NCBI RefSeq assembly: GCF_028128765.1
Contig: NZ_LBJG01000027.1
Coordinates: 1 to 64,000, forward strand
Direction of reading: 5' to 3'
DNA: 64,000 nucleotides
Source: Bradyrhizobium sp. CCBAU 51627
GTDB lineage: Bacteria; Pseudomonadota; Alphaproteobacteria; Rhizobiales; Xanthobacteraceae
In this document: piece by piece, positions 36,837-46,353 of the stretch
Numbering within the stretch: position 1 is the first letter of the stretch
Layout of the letters: the number at the start of each line of letters is the position of its first letter
Made by a program: the position numbers and the translations under genes
Notes under the pieces: model-generated
What the model was told of the DNA's origin: nothing
The model's input: only the letters and a program-made list of their open reading frames with translations
The model's database searches: none

Positions 36837-37868
36837 ATGCGCGCCGTCGTCATTCACGCCCCGAAGGATCTGCGGATCGACAATTATCCTGATCCGGCGC
36901 CGGGCCCGGGCGAGGTCCGCGTCAAGATCGCCAATGGCGGCATCTGCGGCTCCGACCTGCACTACTATCATCACGGCGGTTTCGGCGTCGTGCGCATCCA
37001 GCAGCCGATGGCGCTCGGGCACGAGATCGCGGGCGTGGTGGCGGCGGTTGGCGACGGCGTCAGCAGCGTAAACGTCGGCACGCGCGTTGCGGTCAATCCG
37101 AGCAAGCCCTGCGGGGCGTGCCTGCATTGCCAGGAGGGTATGCGCAACCAGTGCCTCGACATGCGCTTCCTCGGCAGCGCGATGCGCTTTCCCCATGTGC
37201 AGGGCGGCTTTCGCGAGTTCATCACGGTCGACGCGACGCAGGCCGTTCCGATCGCCGACAAGCTGTCGCTGGCGGAAGCCGCGGTCGCCGAGCCGCTCGC
37301 GGTGTGCCTGCATGCCGGCAAGCAGGCCGGCCCCCTGCTCGGCAAGCGCGTGCTGATCACCGGCTGCGGCCCGATCGGCGCGCTCATGATCCTTGTTTCA
37401 CGTTTCGGCGGCGCGTCCGAGATCGTGGTCACCGACGTCGCCGACGCCCCGCTCGCCGTCGCAAAGAAGCTCGGCGCCAGCCACGCCATCAATGTCGCAA
37501 CCAATGCCACCGCGCTCGATCCCTGGCGCGCCGGCAAGGGCGTGTTCGACACACTGTTCGAGGCCTCCGGCAATCAGGCCGCACTGCGCACCGCACTCGA
37601 CGTGCTCAGGCCCGGCGCGACACTGGTCCAGCTCGGCCTCGGCGGCGATATGACGCTGCCGATCAACTCGATCGTCGCCAAGGAATTGCAACTTCGCGGC
37701 ACCTTCCGCTTCGATCCCGAGTTCGAACTTGCGGTGCGGCTGATGGGCGAAGGCCTGATCGACGTCAAGCCGCTGATCACGGCGACGATGCCATTCGAGA
37801 ACGCGGTCGCCGCGTTCGAGCTTGCCAGCGACCGCTCGCAATCGATGAAGGTGCAGCTGACGTTCTAA
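36837..37868 (+). CDS. idnD: L-idonate 5-dehydrogenase-like zinc alcohol dehydrogenase
   Basis: A 343-residue zinc-dependent medium-chain dehydrogenase. Catalytic zinc ligands are in GGICGSDLHYY (Cys), GHEIAGVV (His, Glu); the structural zinc site shows three of the four usual Cys (CGACLHCQEGMRNQC); the cofactor motif is TGCGPIGALMI. The N-terminus fits IdnD, which oxidises L-idonate to 5-ketogluconate. With the SDR next door it can interconvert idonate, 5-ketogluconate and gluconate. Confidence 0.88.
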   Translation: MRAVVIHAPKDLRIDNYPDPAPGPGEVRVKIANGGICGSDLHYYHHGGFGVVRIQQPMALGHEIAGVVAAVGDGVSSVNVGTRVAVNPSKPCGACLHCQEGMRNQCLDMRFLGSAMRFPHVQGGFREFITVDATQAVPIADKLSLAEAAVAEPLAVCLHAGKQAGPLLGKRVLITGCGPIGALMILVSRFGGASEIVVTDVADAPLAVAKKLGASHAINVATNATALDPWRAGKGVFDTLFEASGNQAALRTALDVLRPGATLVQLGLGGDMTLPINSIVAKELQLRGTFRFDPEFELAVRLMGEGLIDVKPLITATMPFENAVAAFELASDRSQSMKVQLTF

Positions 37869-37953
37869 GGCATGATCCGGAAAAGTGTGCAGCGGTTTTC
37901 CGGAAGGATCACGCTCAAACAATAAGCTGAAGCGCGATGATATTCATCGCGCT
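37869..37953. terminator. Repeat and hairpin between convergent genes
   Basis: After the dehydrogenase stop comes a copy of a Rhizobiales intergenic repeat (GCATGATCCGGAAAA, then TTTTCCGGAAGGATCACGC, which pair), followed by the perfect hairpin AGCGCGATGA-TAT-TCATCGCGCT at 37931-37953. The second arm contains the stop codon of the convergent DUF2380 gene. Both hairpins would act as terminators for either direction, though no long U-tract follows. Confidence 0.65.
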
Positions 37954-38393
37954 TTAGGCTGCGCCAGCGCGCCCATGATTTCGCGGGAGACGAAGATCTC
38001 GGCCCGCTCCCACGATTCGTCGTTGTCGCCGCGGAAGGTGTAGAGCTTGTCCATCACGACCTTCCTGGCGCCGACGTCGATCACCGCGACCTTGGCCCAT
38101 TGCACCAGGGTGCTCGTCTTCTGGATGCCGCCGATGACCTTGAACGCCGCCCCGCCCTGCACCGACGGAGCCAGCCGGTAGCGCGGATCGGCGGCGATAT
38201 CCCGCCGGAGCGCGACCATGAATGCCTGGAGACGCCGCTCGTGGGCCGCGCTCTGGTCGGCCGGCTCGGCCGAGGTATCGGTGTAGCTGAAATCGTCGAG
38301 CGCAATGGCGGTGCTGTCAGCGGCGACGGCCCGGCCATTCAGCCCGGCGCCGAGGAGAACAAGGAACGACAGCAACGACAGGGTACGGCGCAT
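37944..38393 (-). CDS. Secreted DUF2380-family protein
   Basis: A 149-residue exported protein with a signal peptide ending near NGRAVAA. The mature domain (IALDDFSYTDTSAE to EIFVSREIMGAL) matches the DUF2380 family of small periplasmic proteins of unknown function. It is a single gene. Convergent with the idnD-like gene. Confidence 0.8.
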   Translation of the reverse strand: MRRTLSLLSFLVLLGAGLNGRAVAADSTAIALDDFSYTDTSAEPADQSAAHERRLQAFMVALRRDIAADPRYRLAPSVQGGAAFKVIGGIQKTSTLVQWAKVAVIDVGARKVVMDKLYTFRGDNDESWERAEIFVSREIMGALAQPKAR

Positions 38394-38578
38394 TGGGGCC
38401 TCACATGACGGAAACGCCGCAAGCTAGGCGGTCGCTCCGCGCACCGCAGCCGCGGCCATCCCGACTAATGCCGGGAAAATTTCACGACGCTGCACTGCAG
38501 TAAGCGTGCCGCTTTGCGCGGCCAGCGTTCTGCCGTTTAATGCGGAAGCGACATTCCGTTCGCGCCAGGTGCCCGCCG

Positions 38579-39964
38579 ATGTGGAACCGCGAAAGATTCG
38601 ATCTCAAGGTCCGCCTGACCTTGCGCGTGGCCGCCATATCGGCCGCCTGCTTCGCCGCGATATCAGCCTATTTCCTCATCACGGCCGACCGTGCGGCGCA
38701 CGCCCGCATCGACAGCATCGCCGCCATCGTGGCAAAGACGCTGGAGCTGCAGCAGGGCAAGGTGCTGTGGACGGCGAGCCCGCGCTCGGACTTTCCCAAC
38801 CTCGACCCGGTCTCGGCGTATGTGATGACGCCCGGCCTGTGCCTGGCCTTCCGCGGCACCGGCGGCGAGATGCTCCAGCGCTTCTGTAGCGGCGCACCGA
38901 TCCCTGAGGACCCGCCGCCGCAGCTCTTCACGGCGTTCTACCGTGGCCTGTTCGACCCCGGCCGCGAAGCGGCACGGCCCGTGATCCTGCGCGGAACGAA
39001 GTTCGGCGAGGCCGTCGTCTCGGTCGATCCGGCCGTGCAGACGGCCGAGGCCTGGCACGAGGCCGGCCGCCTGATGCTGGCGCTGGCGATCGCCCTGCCG
39101 CTGTTGTGCGTCCTGGTCTATGCCGCGCTGGCGCGCGCGCTGCGCCCGACGCGGATGATCCGCGCCGGCCTCGAGCAGATTGCCGCTGGCGACCTCACCG
39201 CTCGGCTGCCGCCGTTCGATCTCGCCGAGCTTTCCGCGGTGCGCGATGTCTTCAACCATCTCGCCGAGAGCCTCGATACCGCGCTCGCCGAGCGCGCCGA
39301 GTTGACGCGGAAACTGATCGCACTCCAGGACGAGGAGCGGCGCCATCTCGCCCGCGAGCTGCACGACGAGTTCGGGCAGTCGCTGGCCGCGATCCGCGCG
39401 CTCGCCTCCTCCGCCCGCCAGACTGCCGCGCAGGATTGTCCCGCCCTGCTCGGCGAATGCGACGGCATCGCGCGGACCGCGACCGGCATGATGGAGACGC
39501 TGCGCGGCGCTCTGTTCCGGCTGCGCCCGCCTGATGTCGAGGAGCTGGGCCTCGTTGCCAGTCTTGAAGGTCTCGTTGCGGGGTGGAACGGACGCAGTCG
39601 CGGCGAGACGCGCTTTTCCATCCGCTTCGACGGCACGTTCGAGACCCTGCCGGCCACGATCAGCGCCAACCTCTATCGCATCGTGCAGGAAGCCCTCACC
39701 AACGCTGCCAAGCACGCCGGCGCCACCAAGGTGAACCTCGAACTCGCGATGCATGCCGACGAGATCGCGCTCGCCGTCGACGATGACGGACGCTCGCACG
39801 ATCCCGCCGCGAAATCCGGCATGGGCCTGCTGGGCATGCGCGAGCGCGTCGCGGCGCTGCGCGGCCGGCTCAGCTTTGAGGCCGGCGCCAACGGCGGCTC
39901 GGCGCTCCGCGTGGTCATTCCGCTCGCGGCCGCGACTCCGCAGGCGCTGGAGCACGCGGCATGA
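38579..39964 (+). CDS. NarX/UhpB-type sensor histidine kinase
   Basis: A 461-residue membrane kinase from ATG 38579. Two membrane helices (about 15-37 and 155-178) flank a periplasmic domain of about 115 residues. A HAMP linker follows, then the HisKA_3 phosphoacceptor (HLARELHDEFGQSLAAIRAL) and the ATPase (YRIVQEALTNAAKHAGA, DDGRS, GMGLLGMRERVAAL). This is the class that pairs with NarL-type regulators. The start codon of its partner overlaps the stop (ATGA). Confidence 0.93.
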   Translation: MWNRERFDLKVRLTLRVAAISAACFAAISAYFLITADRAAHARIDSIAAIVAKTLELQQGKVLWTASPRSDFPNLDPVSAYVMTPGLCLAFRGTGGEMLQRFCSGAPIPEDPPPQLFTAFYRGLFDPGREAARPVILRGTKFGEAVVSVDPAVQTAEAWHEAGRLMLALAIALPLLCVLVYAALARALRPTRMIRAGLEQIAAGDLTARLPPFDLAELSAVRDVFNHLAESLDTALAERAELTRKLIALQDEERRHLARELHDEFGQSLAAIRALASSARQTAAQDCPALLGECDGIARTATGMMETLRGALFRLRPPDVEELGLVASLEGLVAGWNGRSRGETRFSIRFDGTFETLPATISANLYRIVQEALTNAAKHAGATKVNLELAMHADEIALAVDDDGRSHDPAAKSGMGLLGMRERVAALRGRLSFEAGANGGSALRVVIPLAAATPQALEHAA

Positions 39965-40614
39965 CCGCGACCATCCTGCTGGTCGACGACCATTCGGTGG
40001 TCCGCGAGGGCTATCGCTCCGTGCTGCAGAAACAGCCGGGCTTGCGCGTCATCGCCGAAGCCGGCGACGGCGCCGAGGCCTACCGTCTGTACAAATCCGA
40101 GGCGCCCGACCTCGTCATTATGGATCTCAGCATGCCGGGCATCGGCGGCGTCGAGGCCGTCAGGCGTATCAGGCAACGGGACAAGGCGGCAAAGATCCTC
40201 GTCTTCACCATGCACGAGAATGCCGGATTCGCCATGCAGGCGATCCGTGCCGGCGCGCGAGGCTATGTCACCAAGACCAGCCCGCCCGAGACCCTGGTGC
40301 GCGCGGTGATGGACGTGCTCGCCGGCAAGATCGCGATCAGCCCCGACATCGACCACGAGTTGGCGCTGAGCCGGATCAGCGGCGAGAGGTCCGCCGCCGA
40401 CGTGCTGACGCCGCGCGAGTTCGAGGTGCTGCGGCTGCTGCTCGCCGAGAACACGACGGAGGAGATCGCCGAGACGCTGCACGTCAGCCCGAAGACGGTG
40501 GCAAATTTGCACTCGCTGATCAAGGACAAGCTCGGCGTCGGCTCCGACATCGAGCTGGTCCGATTGGCGTTGCGTCAGGGGATATTGACAGAGCCTGATC
40601 TCGGCGAGGCCTGA
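39961..40614 (+). CDS. NarL/FixJ-type response regulator
   Basis: A 217-residue response regulator: receiver (phosphoacceptor Asp in DLVIMDLSMPG, Lys in YVTKTSP), then a LuxR helix-turn-helix (LTPREFEVLRLLLAENTTEE, about 150-210). The start overlaps the sensor stop codon by four bases, so they are one operon and a pair. Target genes are not shown; the adjacent aromatic operon is on the other side. Confidence 0.94.
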   Translation: MTATILLVDDHSVVREGYRSVLQKQPGLRVIAEAGDGAEAYRLYKSEAPDLVIMDLSMPGIGGVEAVRRIRQRDKAAKILVFTMHENAGFAMQAIRAGARGYVTKTSPPETLVRAVMDVLAGKIAISPDIDHELALSRISGERSAADVLTPREFEVLRLLLAENTTEEIAETLHVSPKTVANLHSLIKDKLGVGSDIELVRLALRQGILTEPDLGEA

Positions 40615-40636
40615 ACGGCGCCGAGAAGCCGGCCGA

Positions 40637-41620
40637 TCATTCGCGTGAGATCACCTGATCCAGCCAGGCGCAGTTCAGCGGCGGCACCCGCGGATCCGGA
40701 ACGCGCACGCCGCGTGCCGCCGCATCCATCCGCATATCGCGCAGCCGCTTGCGCTGCTCCTCCGGCATGTTGAGCCGCTCGTGCCCCCACAGCGACGGGC
40801 CGTCGAACGTCTCGTGCGGCTGCCACGTCGCGGGATCGATCACGCGCCCGCCCCAGCCATATTCGATGAAGAAGCCGGACGGCGTGTTCACGTAGAACGA
40901 GGTCATGTGGTCGTTGGTGTGCCTGCCGAGCGTATAGGCAACGCGGCCATCTTCGAGCTGCGCGAGATCATAGCCCTGCCCGACATCATCGAGGCTGCCG
41001 AGCTCGACCATGAAATGATGCATCGCCTTGCGGCCCGAACCCACCATCGCAAAAGAGTGGTGGCGGCCGTTGACGTGGAAGAAATAGAGCCCGTAGGGCT
41101 TGAGGCCGAAGTCGGAGACGTGGAAGCCGAGCACGTCGCGATAGAACGGCAATAGCGGCTCGACATCCTCAACATTAAGCACGACGTGCCCCATGCCGAG
41201 CGCGCCGGTGCGGAAGCCCGAGATCGGGCGGCCAGGCTTGAACGGCTCGCTTGCAAGCTCGGGCTTGCAGAACGCCTCCAGCCGGTTGCCGGCCGGATCA
41301 GCGAACGTGATCAGCTCGGCCACATGGCGCTCGTCGGCAAGAGCGCGCGAGCCGCGTGTCACCTTGACGCCATGGCTTTCCAGTCGGCTAGCCAGCTGAT
41401 CGAGCTCCGCGGTCGAGGCAACCTCCCAGCCCATCACCGCGAGGCCCGCATCACTGCTGCCGTCCACGATTAGGCGCTGCTTGCGATCGTCCATGCGGAA
41501 GGCGCGCATCTTGCCGCCGCGATCGACCTGCTGCATGCCGAGCAGTCCGGTTGCCATCTGCCCCCATTGGTCGATCTGCGAAGAATTGATCCCGATATAG
41601 CCGAGCGCAGTGATTTCCAT
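40637..41620 (-). CDS. Extradiol (VOC-fold) ring-cleavage dioxygenase
   Basis: A 327-residue protein with two vicinal-oxygen-chelate modules. The iron ligands of 2,3-dihydroxybiphenyl 1,2-dioxygenase-type enzymes can be matched to His145 (GMGHVVLN), His202 (MHHFMVE) and Glu253 (FFIEYGWGG). It should open a catechol ring next to the hydroxyls. It is divergent from the IclR gene and lies next to an MhpA-like hydroxylase, consistent with a catechol from a hydroxyphenyl acid. Confidence 0.9.
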   Translation of the reverse strand: MEITALGYIGINSSQIDQWGQMATGLLGMQQVDRGGKMRAFRMDDRKQRLIVDGSSDAGLAVMGWEVASTAELDQLASRLESHGVKVTRGSRALADERHVAELITFADPAGNRLEAFCKPELASEPFKPGRPISGFRTGALGMGHVVLNVEDVEPLLPFYRDVLGFHVSDFGLKPYGLYFFHVNGRHHSFAMVGSGRKAMHHFMVELGSLDDVGQGYDLAQLEDGRVAYTLGRHTNDHMTSFYVNTPSGFFIEYGWGGRVIDPATWQPHETFDGPSLWGHERLNMPEEQRKRLRDMRMDAAARGVRVPDPRVPPLNCAWLDQVISRE

Positions 41621-41768
41621 CGACGTCCTCCCGAGGGCATCGCCTTCGCCCTATCGCGGGGGAACTTGATACCGGCGGCGCGCGATCCTACGGTGACATG
41701 CCGCAATCGCTTCGCGTTCGCAAAGACGATAGTCACGCGGCTGGCGGCCACAAGGGAGGAAATACGAA

Positions 41769-42560
41769 GTGTCCAAGGAGCGGACGCGGACCGGAAAGCC
41801 GCGGCAGTCGGAGGGCGTCCGCGCCTTCAAGCGCGGGCTGGACGTGCTGCAGGAGGTCAACCGCTCCGGCGGCATCCGCGCCGGCGACGTCGCCCGCGCG
41901 CTCGACCTGCCCCGTCCGACCGTCTATCGCCTGCTCGAAACGCTGGAGGAACTCGGCTATGTCGCCCGCAGCGCCAGCGACGACCGCTTTCGTGTCACCC
42001 GGCTCGCGCTGAGCCTTGGCGATGGCTACGACCCCGGCGTGGTGATCTGCCAGGCGGCCGCGCCTTATCTGGCCGAGCTCAGCAAGAGCCTGGTCTGGCC
42101 GGTCGATCTCTCCACATACGAGAACGCCGCGATGGTGGTGCAGGAGACCACGCATTCGCGCAGCCCGCTCTCGATCGACCGCGGCATGATCGGCAAACGC
42201 CTGCCGATGCTGCGGACCTCGGCGGGCCGCGCCTATCTCGCCGCCTGCCCCGCGCGCGAGCGCGACCTCATCGTCAGCCATCTCCGCCGCATCGACGAGG
42301 CTGATGACCGCCCCTTCCTCGACCAGGGCCGCCTCGATCAGATGATAGCGGAGACGGCCGCGCGGGGTTACGCGATCCGCAGCGAGGGCGAATACAATCC
42401 GAAGACGGCGTCGATCGCGGTGCCGATCGTGCGGAACGGTACGGTCTACGGCTGCATCTCCATCATCTGGATCCGCTCGGCGCTGGGGACCGAGGAAGCC
42501 ACGGCACAATTCGTCGGTCAGCTTCAGGCGACGGCGGCGGCCATTCCCGTCGAGGCCTAG
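41769..42560 (+). CDS. IclR-family regulator
   Basis: A 263-residue regulator that starts at GTG 41769 with GGGAGG nine bases ahead. N-terminal winged helix (FKRGLDVLQEVNRSGGIRAGDVARALDLPRPTVYRL) and a C-terminal IclR effector domain. IclR regulators control aromatic degradation genes; this one is divergent from the dioxygenase and upstream of the MhpA-like gene. MhpR is a fair comparison. Confidence 0.92.
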   Translation: MSKERTRTGKPRQSEGVRAFKRGLDVLQEVNRSGGIRAGDVARALDLPRPTVYRLLETLEELGYVARSASDDRFRVTRLALSLGDGYDPGVVICQAAAPYLAELSKSLVWPVDLSTYENAAMVVQETTHSRSPLSIDRGMIGKRLPMLRTSAGRAYLAACPARERDLIVSHLRRIDEADDRPFLDQGRLDQMIAETAARGYAIRSEGEYNPKTASIAVPIVRNGTVYGCISIIWIRSALGTEEATAQFVGQLQATAAAIPVEA

Positions 42561-42634
42561 GAGTCCGTCCGCTGGGCGGACACTTCGCGCGGCGACGTTG
42601 ATGCTGCGGCGCTTGATGGGGAAGAGATAGCCCC

Positions 42635-44137
42635 ATGCAACATAAATCCGCCTCTGAAGAGTTTGATGTCGTGATCGTCGGCCGCGGCCCGGTGGGCGCC
42701 ACGCTCGCCAATCTGCTTGGCCTGTGCGGCGTGCGAACGCTGGTGCTGGAGCGCGAGGCGCGGACCTATCATCTGCCGCGCGCGGTGCATTTCGACGACG
42801 AGTGCATGCGCGTGTTCCAGACGCTTGGCCTCGCTGACGCGATCCTGCCGCATGTCATCCTCAGCCCCGGCATGCTGTTCCTCGACGCCGACGGCAAGCT
42901 GCTGCTGGACTGGTCGCGGCCGCAGACGCTGACGCCGATGGGCTGGAATCTCAGCTACCGCTTCCATCAGCCCGATCTCGAGGACGTGCTGATCGCCGGC
43001 CTCGCTCGTTGGCCGCACGTCACCCTGCGCAACCGCTGCGACGTGTTCGCGCTGGATCAGGACGAGACCGGCGTCCGCGTCCGCTACGAGGACCTCTCCA
43101 GCGGCAGGCTCAGCGAGGTCCGCGCCCGCTATGTGATCGGCTGCGACGGCGCGCGATCTCTCGTCCGCCGCTTCATCGGCTCCGGGATGGATGACCTTGG
43201 CTTTCACGAGCGCTGGCTGGTGATCGACGTCCTGCTCAAGCGGGCGCGCGACGACCTCGGCGACTACAGTCTCCAGCACTGCGACCCCAGGCGGCCGGCA
43301 ACCTATGTCCGCGGCACCGGCACGCGCCGGCGCTGGGAGATCACGGTTCTCCCGGACGAAGATTCGAATGACGTCGCGCAGCCCGCCAGGGTCTGGGAAT
43401 TATTGTCGCGCTGGCTCACGCCTGAGGATGCCGAACTCGAGCGCGCGGCGGTCTACACATTTCATTCCGCCATCGCAGAGCAATGGCGCAGCGGCCGGCT
43501 GCTGCTGGCCGGCGATTCGGCGCACCAGACCCCGCCCTTCCTCGGCCAGGGCATGTGCGCCGGCATTCGCGATGCCGCCAATCTCGCCTGGAAGCTGGCC
43601 GCGGTCGTCCGTGACGACGCCTCGGCTGATCTGCTCGACACTTACCAGAGCGAGCGCCAACCGCATGTCCGCGAGTTCATCGAGCTCGCCATTCGCTTGG
43701 GCGGCGTCATCAACACCAAGGCGATCGAAGCGGGCCTTGCCGCCGGGCAGGCGCGCGAGAACGCGCCGGTCAAGCTCGAGGTGAAGAAGCCCCTGCTCGG
43801 CCCCGGACTCGCACTCGGCGACCTGCCTCTCGCCGGGCATCTGGCGCCACAGTTCGTGCTGAAGGACGGCAGTCGCGGCGATGACCGGATCGGTTACAGC
43901 CATCTGCTGCTGGTCGAAAACACGGCCGCGCTGTTGTCGCATCCTGCTCTTTCCGGACTCAAAATCCTGACCAGCAATGACGCCGAAGGCATCGGACCCT
44001 GGCTGCGCGAGCACGGCCTCATCGCCGCGCTGGTTCGCCCCGACCACTACATCCGCGCCACCGCCCGCAACGATGCCGAACTCGACCGCCTCATCGCCGC
44101 CATCATGCCTTCCACCCCCGTGCCGTCCGCGGCCTGA
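42635..44137 (+). CDS. mhpA: MhpA-like FAD-dependent aromatic hydroxylase
   Basis: A 500-residue class-A flavin monooxygenase. FAD motifs: VVIVGRGPVGATLANLLG at the N-terminus, YVIGCDGARSLVRR, and LAGDSAHQTPPFLGQGM. Similarity is to 3-(3-hydroxyphenyl)propionate hydroxylase, which adds a second hydroxyl to make a catechol for the extradiol dioxygenase encoded nearby. It follows the IclR gene, with FAH-family and binding-protein genes after it. Confidence 0.9.
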   Translation: MQHKSASEEFDVVIVGRGPVGATLANLLGLCGVRTLVLEREARTYHLPRAVHFDDECMRVFQTLGLADAILPHVILSPGMLFLDADGKLLLDWSRPQTLTPMGWNLSYRFHQPDLEDVLIAGLARWPHVTLRNRCDVFALDQDETGVRVRYEDLSSGRLSEVRARYVIGCDGARSLVRRFIGSGMDDLGFHERWLVIDVLLKRARDDLGDYSLQHCDPRRPATYVRGTGTRRRWEITVLPDEDSNDVAQPARVWELLSRWLTPEDAELERAAVYTFHSAIAEQWRSGRLLLAGDSAHQTPPFLGQGMCAGIRDAANLAWKLAAVVRDDASADLLDTYQSERQPHVREFIELAIRLGGVINTKAIEAGLAAGQARENAPVKLEVKKPLLGPGLALGDLPLAGHLAPQFVLKDGSRGDDRIGYSHLLLVENTAALLSHPALSGLKILTSNDAEGIGPWLREHGLIAALVRPDHYIRATARNDAELDRLIAAIMPSTPVPSAA

Positions 44138-44161
44138 CCGAACGTCTTTTAGGGATATCCA

Positions 44162-45013
44162 ATGAAGCTGCTTTCTTTCATCGCCAACGGTCGCGCTTCC
44201 TTCGGCGCCGTCAAGGACAATGGCGTCGTCGATCTCGGCACGCGCATGGCGCCTTGCGCTACGCTGCGGCAGTTGCTCGAAACCGGCCGCATGGCCGAGG
44301 CGGCAAAGCTGGTCGCATCCACGGCACCCGATCATCCGCTCAACACGATCAGCTTTGCGCCCGTCATTCCCGATCCCGGCAAGATCATCTGCGTCGGCCT
44401 CAACTATCGCGACCACGTCGCCGAAACGGGGCGCACCGTCACCGAGAAGCCGGCGCTGTTCGTCCGTTTCCCCTGCAGCCAGGTCGGCCACCTTCAGCCG
44501 ATCGTGAAACCTGAGGTCAGCGACGACTTCGACTATGAGGGCGAGCTCGCACTCGTCATCGGCAAGCAGGGCCGCCACATTCCGGCAAACCGCGCGCTCG
44601 ACCACATCGCCGGCTATGCCTGCTACAACGAAGGCAGCATCCGCGATTGGCAGCGCCACACCAGCCAATTCCTCTCCGGCAAGACCTTTGCGGAGAGCGG
44701 CAGCTTCGGCCCGTGGCTGGTGACGGCGGACGAGATCCCCGATCCCTCGAAGCTGACCTTGCAGACGCGCCTCAACGGCACCGTCGTGCAGAACACCACG
44801 ACCGACCTGCTGATCACCGCCATCCCGGAGCTGATCGCCTACATCTCGACGATCTGTCCGCTCGTTCCCGGCGATGTCATCGTGACAGGCACGCCCGGCG
44901 GCGTCGGCGCCAAGCGCACGCCGCCCTTGTGGATGCGCCCCGGCGACACCGTCGAGGTCGAAATCTCCGGCATCGGAACGCTTCGAAACAAGGTCATCGC
45001 CGAGGCGGCCTGA
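44162..45013 (+). CDS. Fumarylacetoacetate-hydrolase family enzyme
   Basis: A 283-residue FAH-fold protein. Metal-ligand segments: DFDYEGELALVIGK, then GYACYNEGSIRDWQR, then GSFGPWLVTADEIPDP, and TGTPGGVGAKRTP near the end. In aromatic pathways such enzymes hydrolyse or decarboxylate ring-fission products. It begins 25 bases after the hydroxylase gene and belongs to the same operon. Confidence 0.9.
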   Translation: MKLLSFIANGRASFGAVKDNGVVDLGTRMAPCATLRQLLETGRMAEAAKLVASTAPDHPLNTISFAPVIPDPGKIICVGLNYRDHVAETGRTVTEKPALFVRFPCSQVGHLQPIVKPEVSDDFDYEGELALVIGKQGRHIPANRALDHIAGYACYNEGSIRDWQRHTSQFLSGKTFAESGSFGPWLVTADEIPDPSKLTLQTRLNGTVVQNTTTDLLITAIPELIAYISTICPLVPGDVIVTGTPGGVGAKRTPPLWMRPGDTVEVEISGIGTLRNKVIAEAA

Positions 45014-45077
45014 CCCACCGCGACTGATCAATCAAACAAAACAAAAACGACATCAGGAAACGCCAGGGAGGAACACC

Positions 45078-46280
45078 ATGTACGGCTTGGTCCGCGCACT
45101 CGCCGCGACTGCGCTCATTCTGGCTGTGACAGCCGCGCAGGCCCAGATCTCAGACGAGGTGGTCAAGATCGGGGTCCTTTCCGATATGACAGGACCCTCG
45201 TCGACACCGACCGGGCAAGGCTCTGTGACCGCGGCTCAAATGGCCATCGACGATTTCGGCGGCAGTGTGTTGGGCAAGCCGGTCAAGCTGATCGTCGGAG
45301 ACCATCAGATCAAGCCTGACATCGGCGCCGCTATCGCGCGCCGGTGGTACGACACCGAGCAGGTCGACCTCATCGTCGATGTTCCGGTGTCGGCGGTGGG
45401 GCTCGCAGTCCAAACCGTCGCCAGCGAGAAGAAGAAGCTGCTCATCGTCACGGCGACCGGAACGGCCGACTATCACGGGAAATTCTGTTCGCCCTACACC
45501 ATGCAGTGGGTGTTCGACACGCACGCACTTGCGGTCGGCACGGCCCAGGAAGTCGTCAGGCGCGGCGGCAAGACCTGGTACTTCCTCACCGACGACATTG
45601 CGTTCGGCCACGCGCTGGAACGCGACGCCACCGCCGTCATCACGCGCGAGGGCGGCAAGGTACTGGGCTCCGCCCGGCCGCCGTTTGGAACCACCGACAT
45701 GTCGTCCTTCGTGCTTCAGGCGCAGGCCTCGAAAGCAAAGATCATCGGCATTGCCGGCGGCCCGCCGAACAACGTGAACGAGATCAAGACCGGCGGCGAG
45801 TTTGGCCTCTTTCAGGGCGGCCAGCAAATGGCCGCCCTGCTGGCGCTGATTACGGACGTCGACGCGCTTGGACTACACAGCGCACAGGGCTTGTTGCTGA
45901 CGACCGCCTTCTACTGGGACATGGACGAGCAGACGCGCGCCTGGTCAAAGCGATTCTTCGCCAAGATGCAGCGGATGCCGACGATGTGGCAAGCCGGCGT
46001 CTACTCGGCGGTCACGCATTATCTCAACGCCGTCAAGGCAGCCGGGACTGACGATCCGGCCAAGGTCGCGAGCAGGATGCGCGACACGCCGGTCGACGAC
46101 TTCTTCGCGCATGGCGGCAAGCTTCGCGCCGACGGCCTCATGGTGCACGATCTCTGGCTTGCCCAGGTCAAGAGCCCCGAGGAATCGAAATACGCCTGGG
46201 ACTACTACAAGATCCTGACGAAGATTCCGGGTGACGAGGCTTTCGGACCTCAGGATCCCGCCTGCACGATTATCAATTAG
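45078..46280 (+). CDS. ABC transporter substrate-binding protein (copy 1)
   Basis: A 400-residue periplasmic binding protein of the branched-chain amino acid/amide type (Peripla_BP_6). Signal peptide ends near AAQAQIS; VVKIGVLSDMTGPSS opens the mature domain. A strong GGGAGGA ribosome site precedes the ATG. Located after the aromatic degradation genes, it may bind an aromatic acid. No permease or ATPase gene follows. Confidence 0.92.
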   Translation: MYGLVRALAATALILAVTAAQAQISDEVVKIGVLSDMTGPSSTPTGQGSVTAAQMAIDDFGGSVLGKPVKLIVGDHQIKPDIGAAIARRWYDTEQVDLIVDVPVSAVGLAVQTVASEKKKLLIVTATGTADYHGKFCSPYTMQWVFDTHALAVGTAQEVVRRGGKTWYFLTDDIAFGHALERDATAVITREGGKVLGSARPPFGTTDMSSFVLQAQASKAKIIGIAGGPPNNVNEIKTGGEFGLFQGGQQMAALLALITDVDALGLHSAQGLLLTTAFYWDMDEQTRAWSKRFFAKMQRMPTMWQAGVYSAVTHYLNAVKAAGTDDPAKVASRMRDTPVDDFFAHGGKLRADGLMVHDLWLAQVKSPEESKYAWDYYKILTKIPGDEAFGPQDPACTIIN

Positions 46281-46353
46281 GACACGCCTTCCATCGCCGC
46301 GCGCGCCAAATGCCGGCGGCGCCCTTCCCCTCATTCAAGTTCGAGACAACGCC

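Noticed and set aside
35613..37313. 566-residue open frame on the minus strand
   Set aside because: Antisense to the dehydratase, SDR and IdnD genes, which have clear catalytic motifs.
43400..45031. 543-residue open frame on the minus strand
   Set aside because: Antisense to the MhpA-like and FAH-family genes; shows no protein signature.
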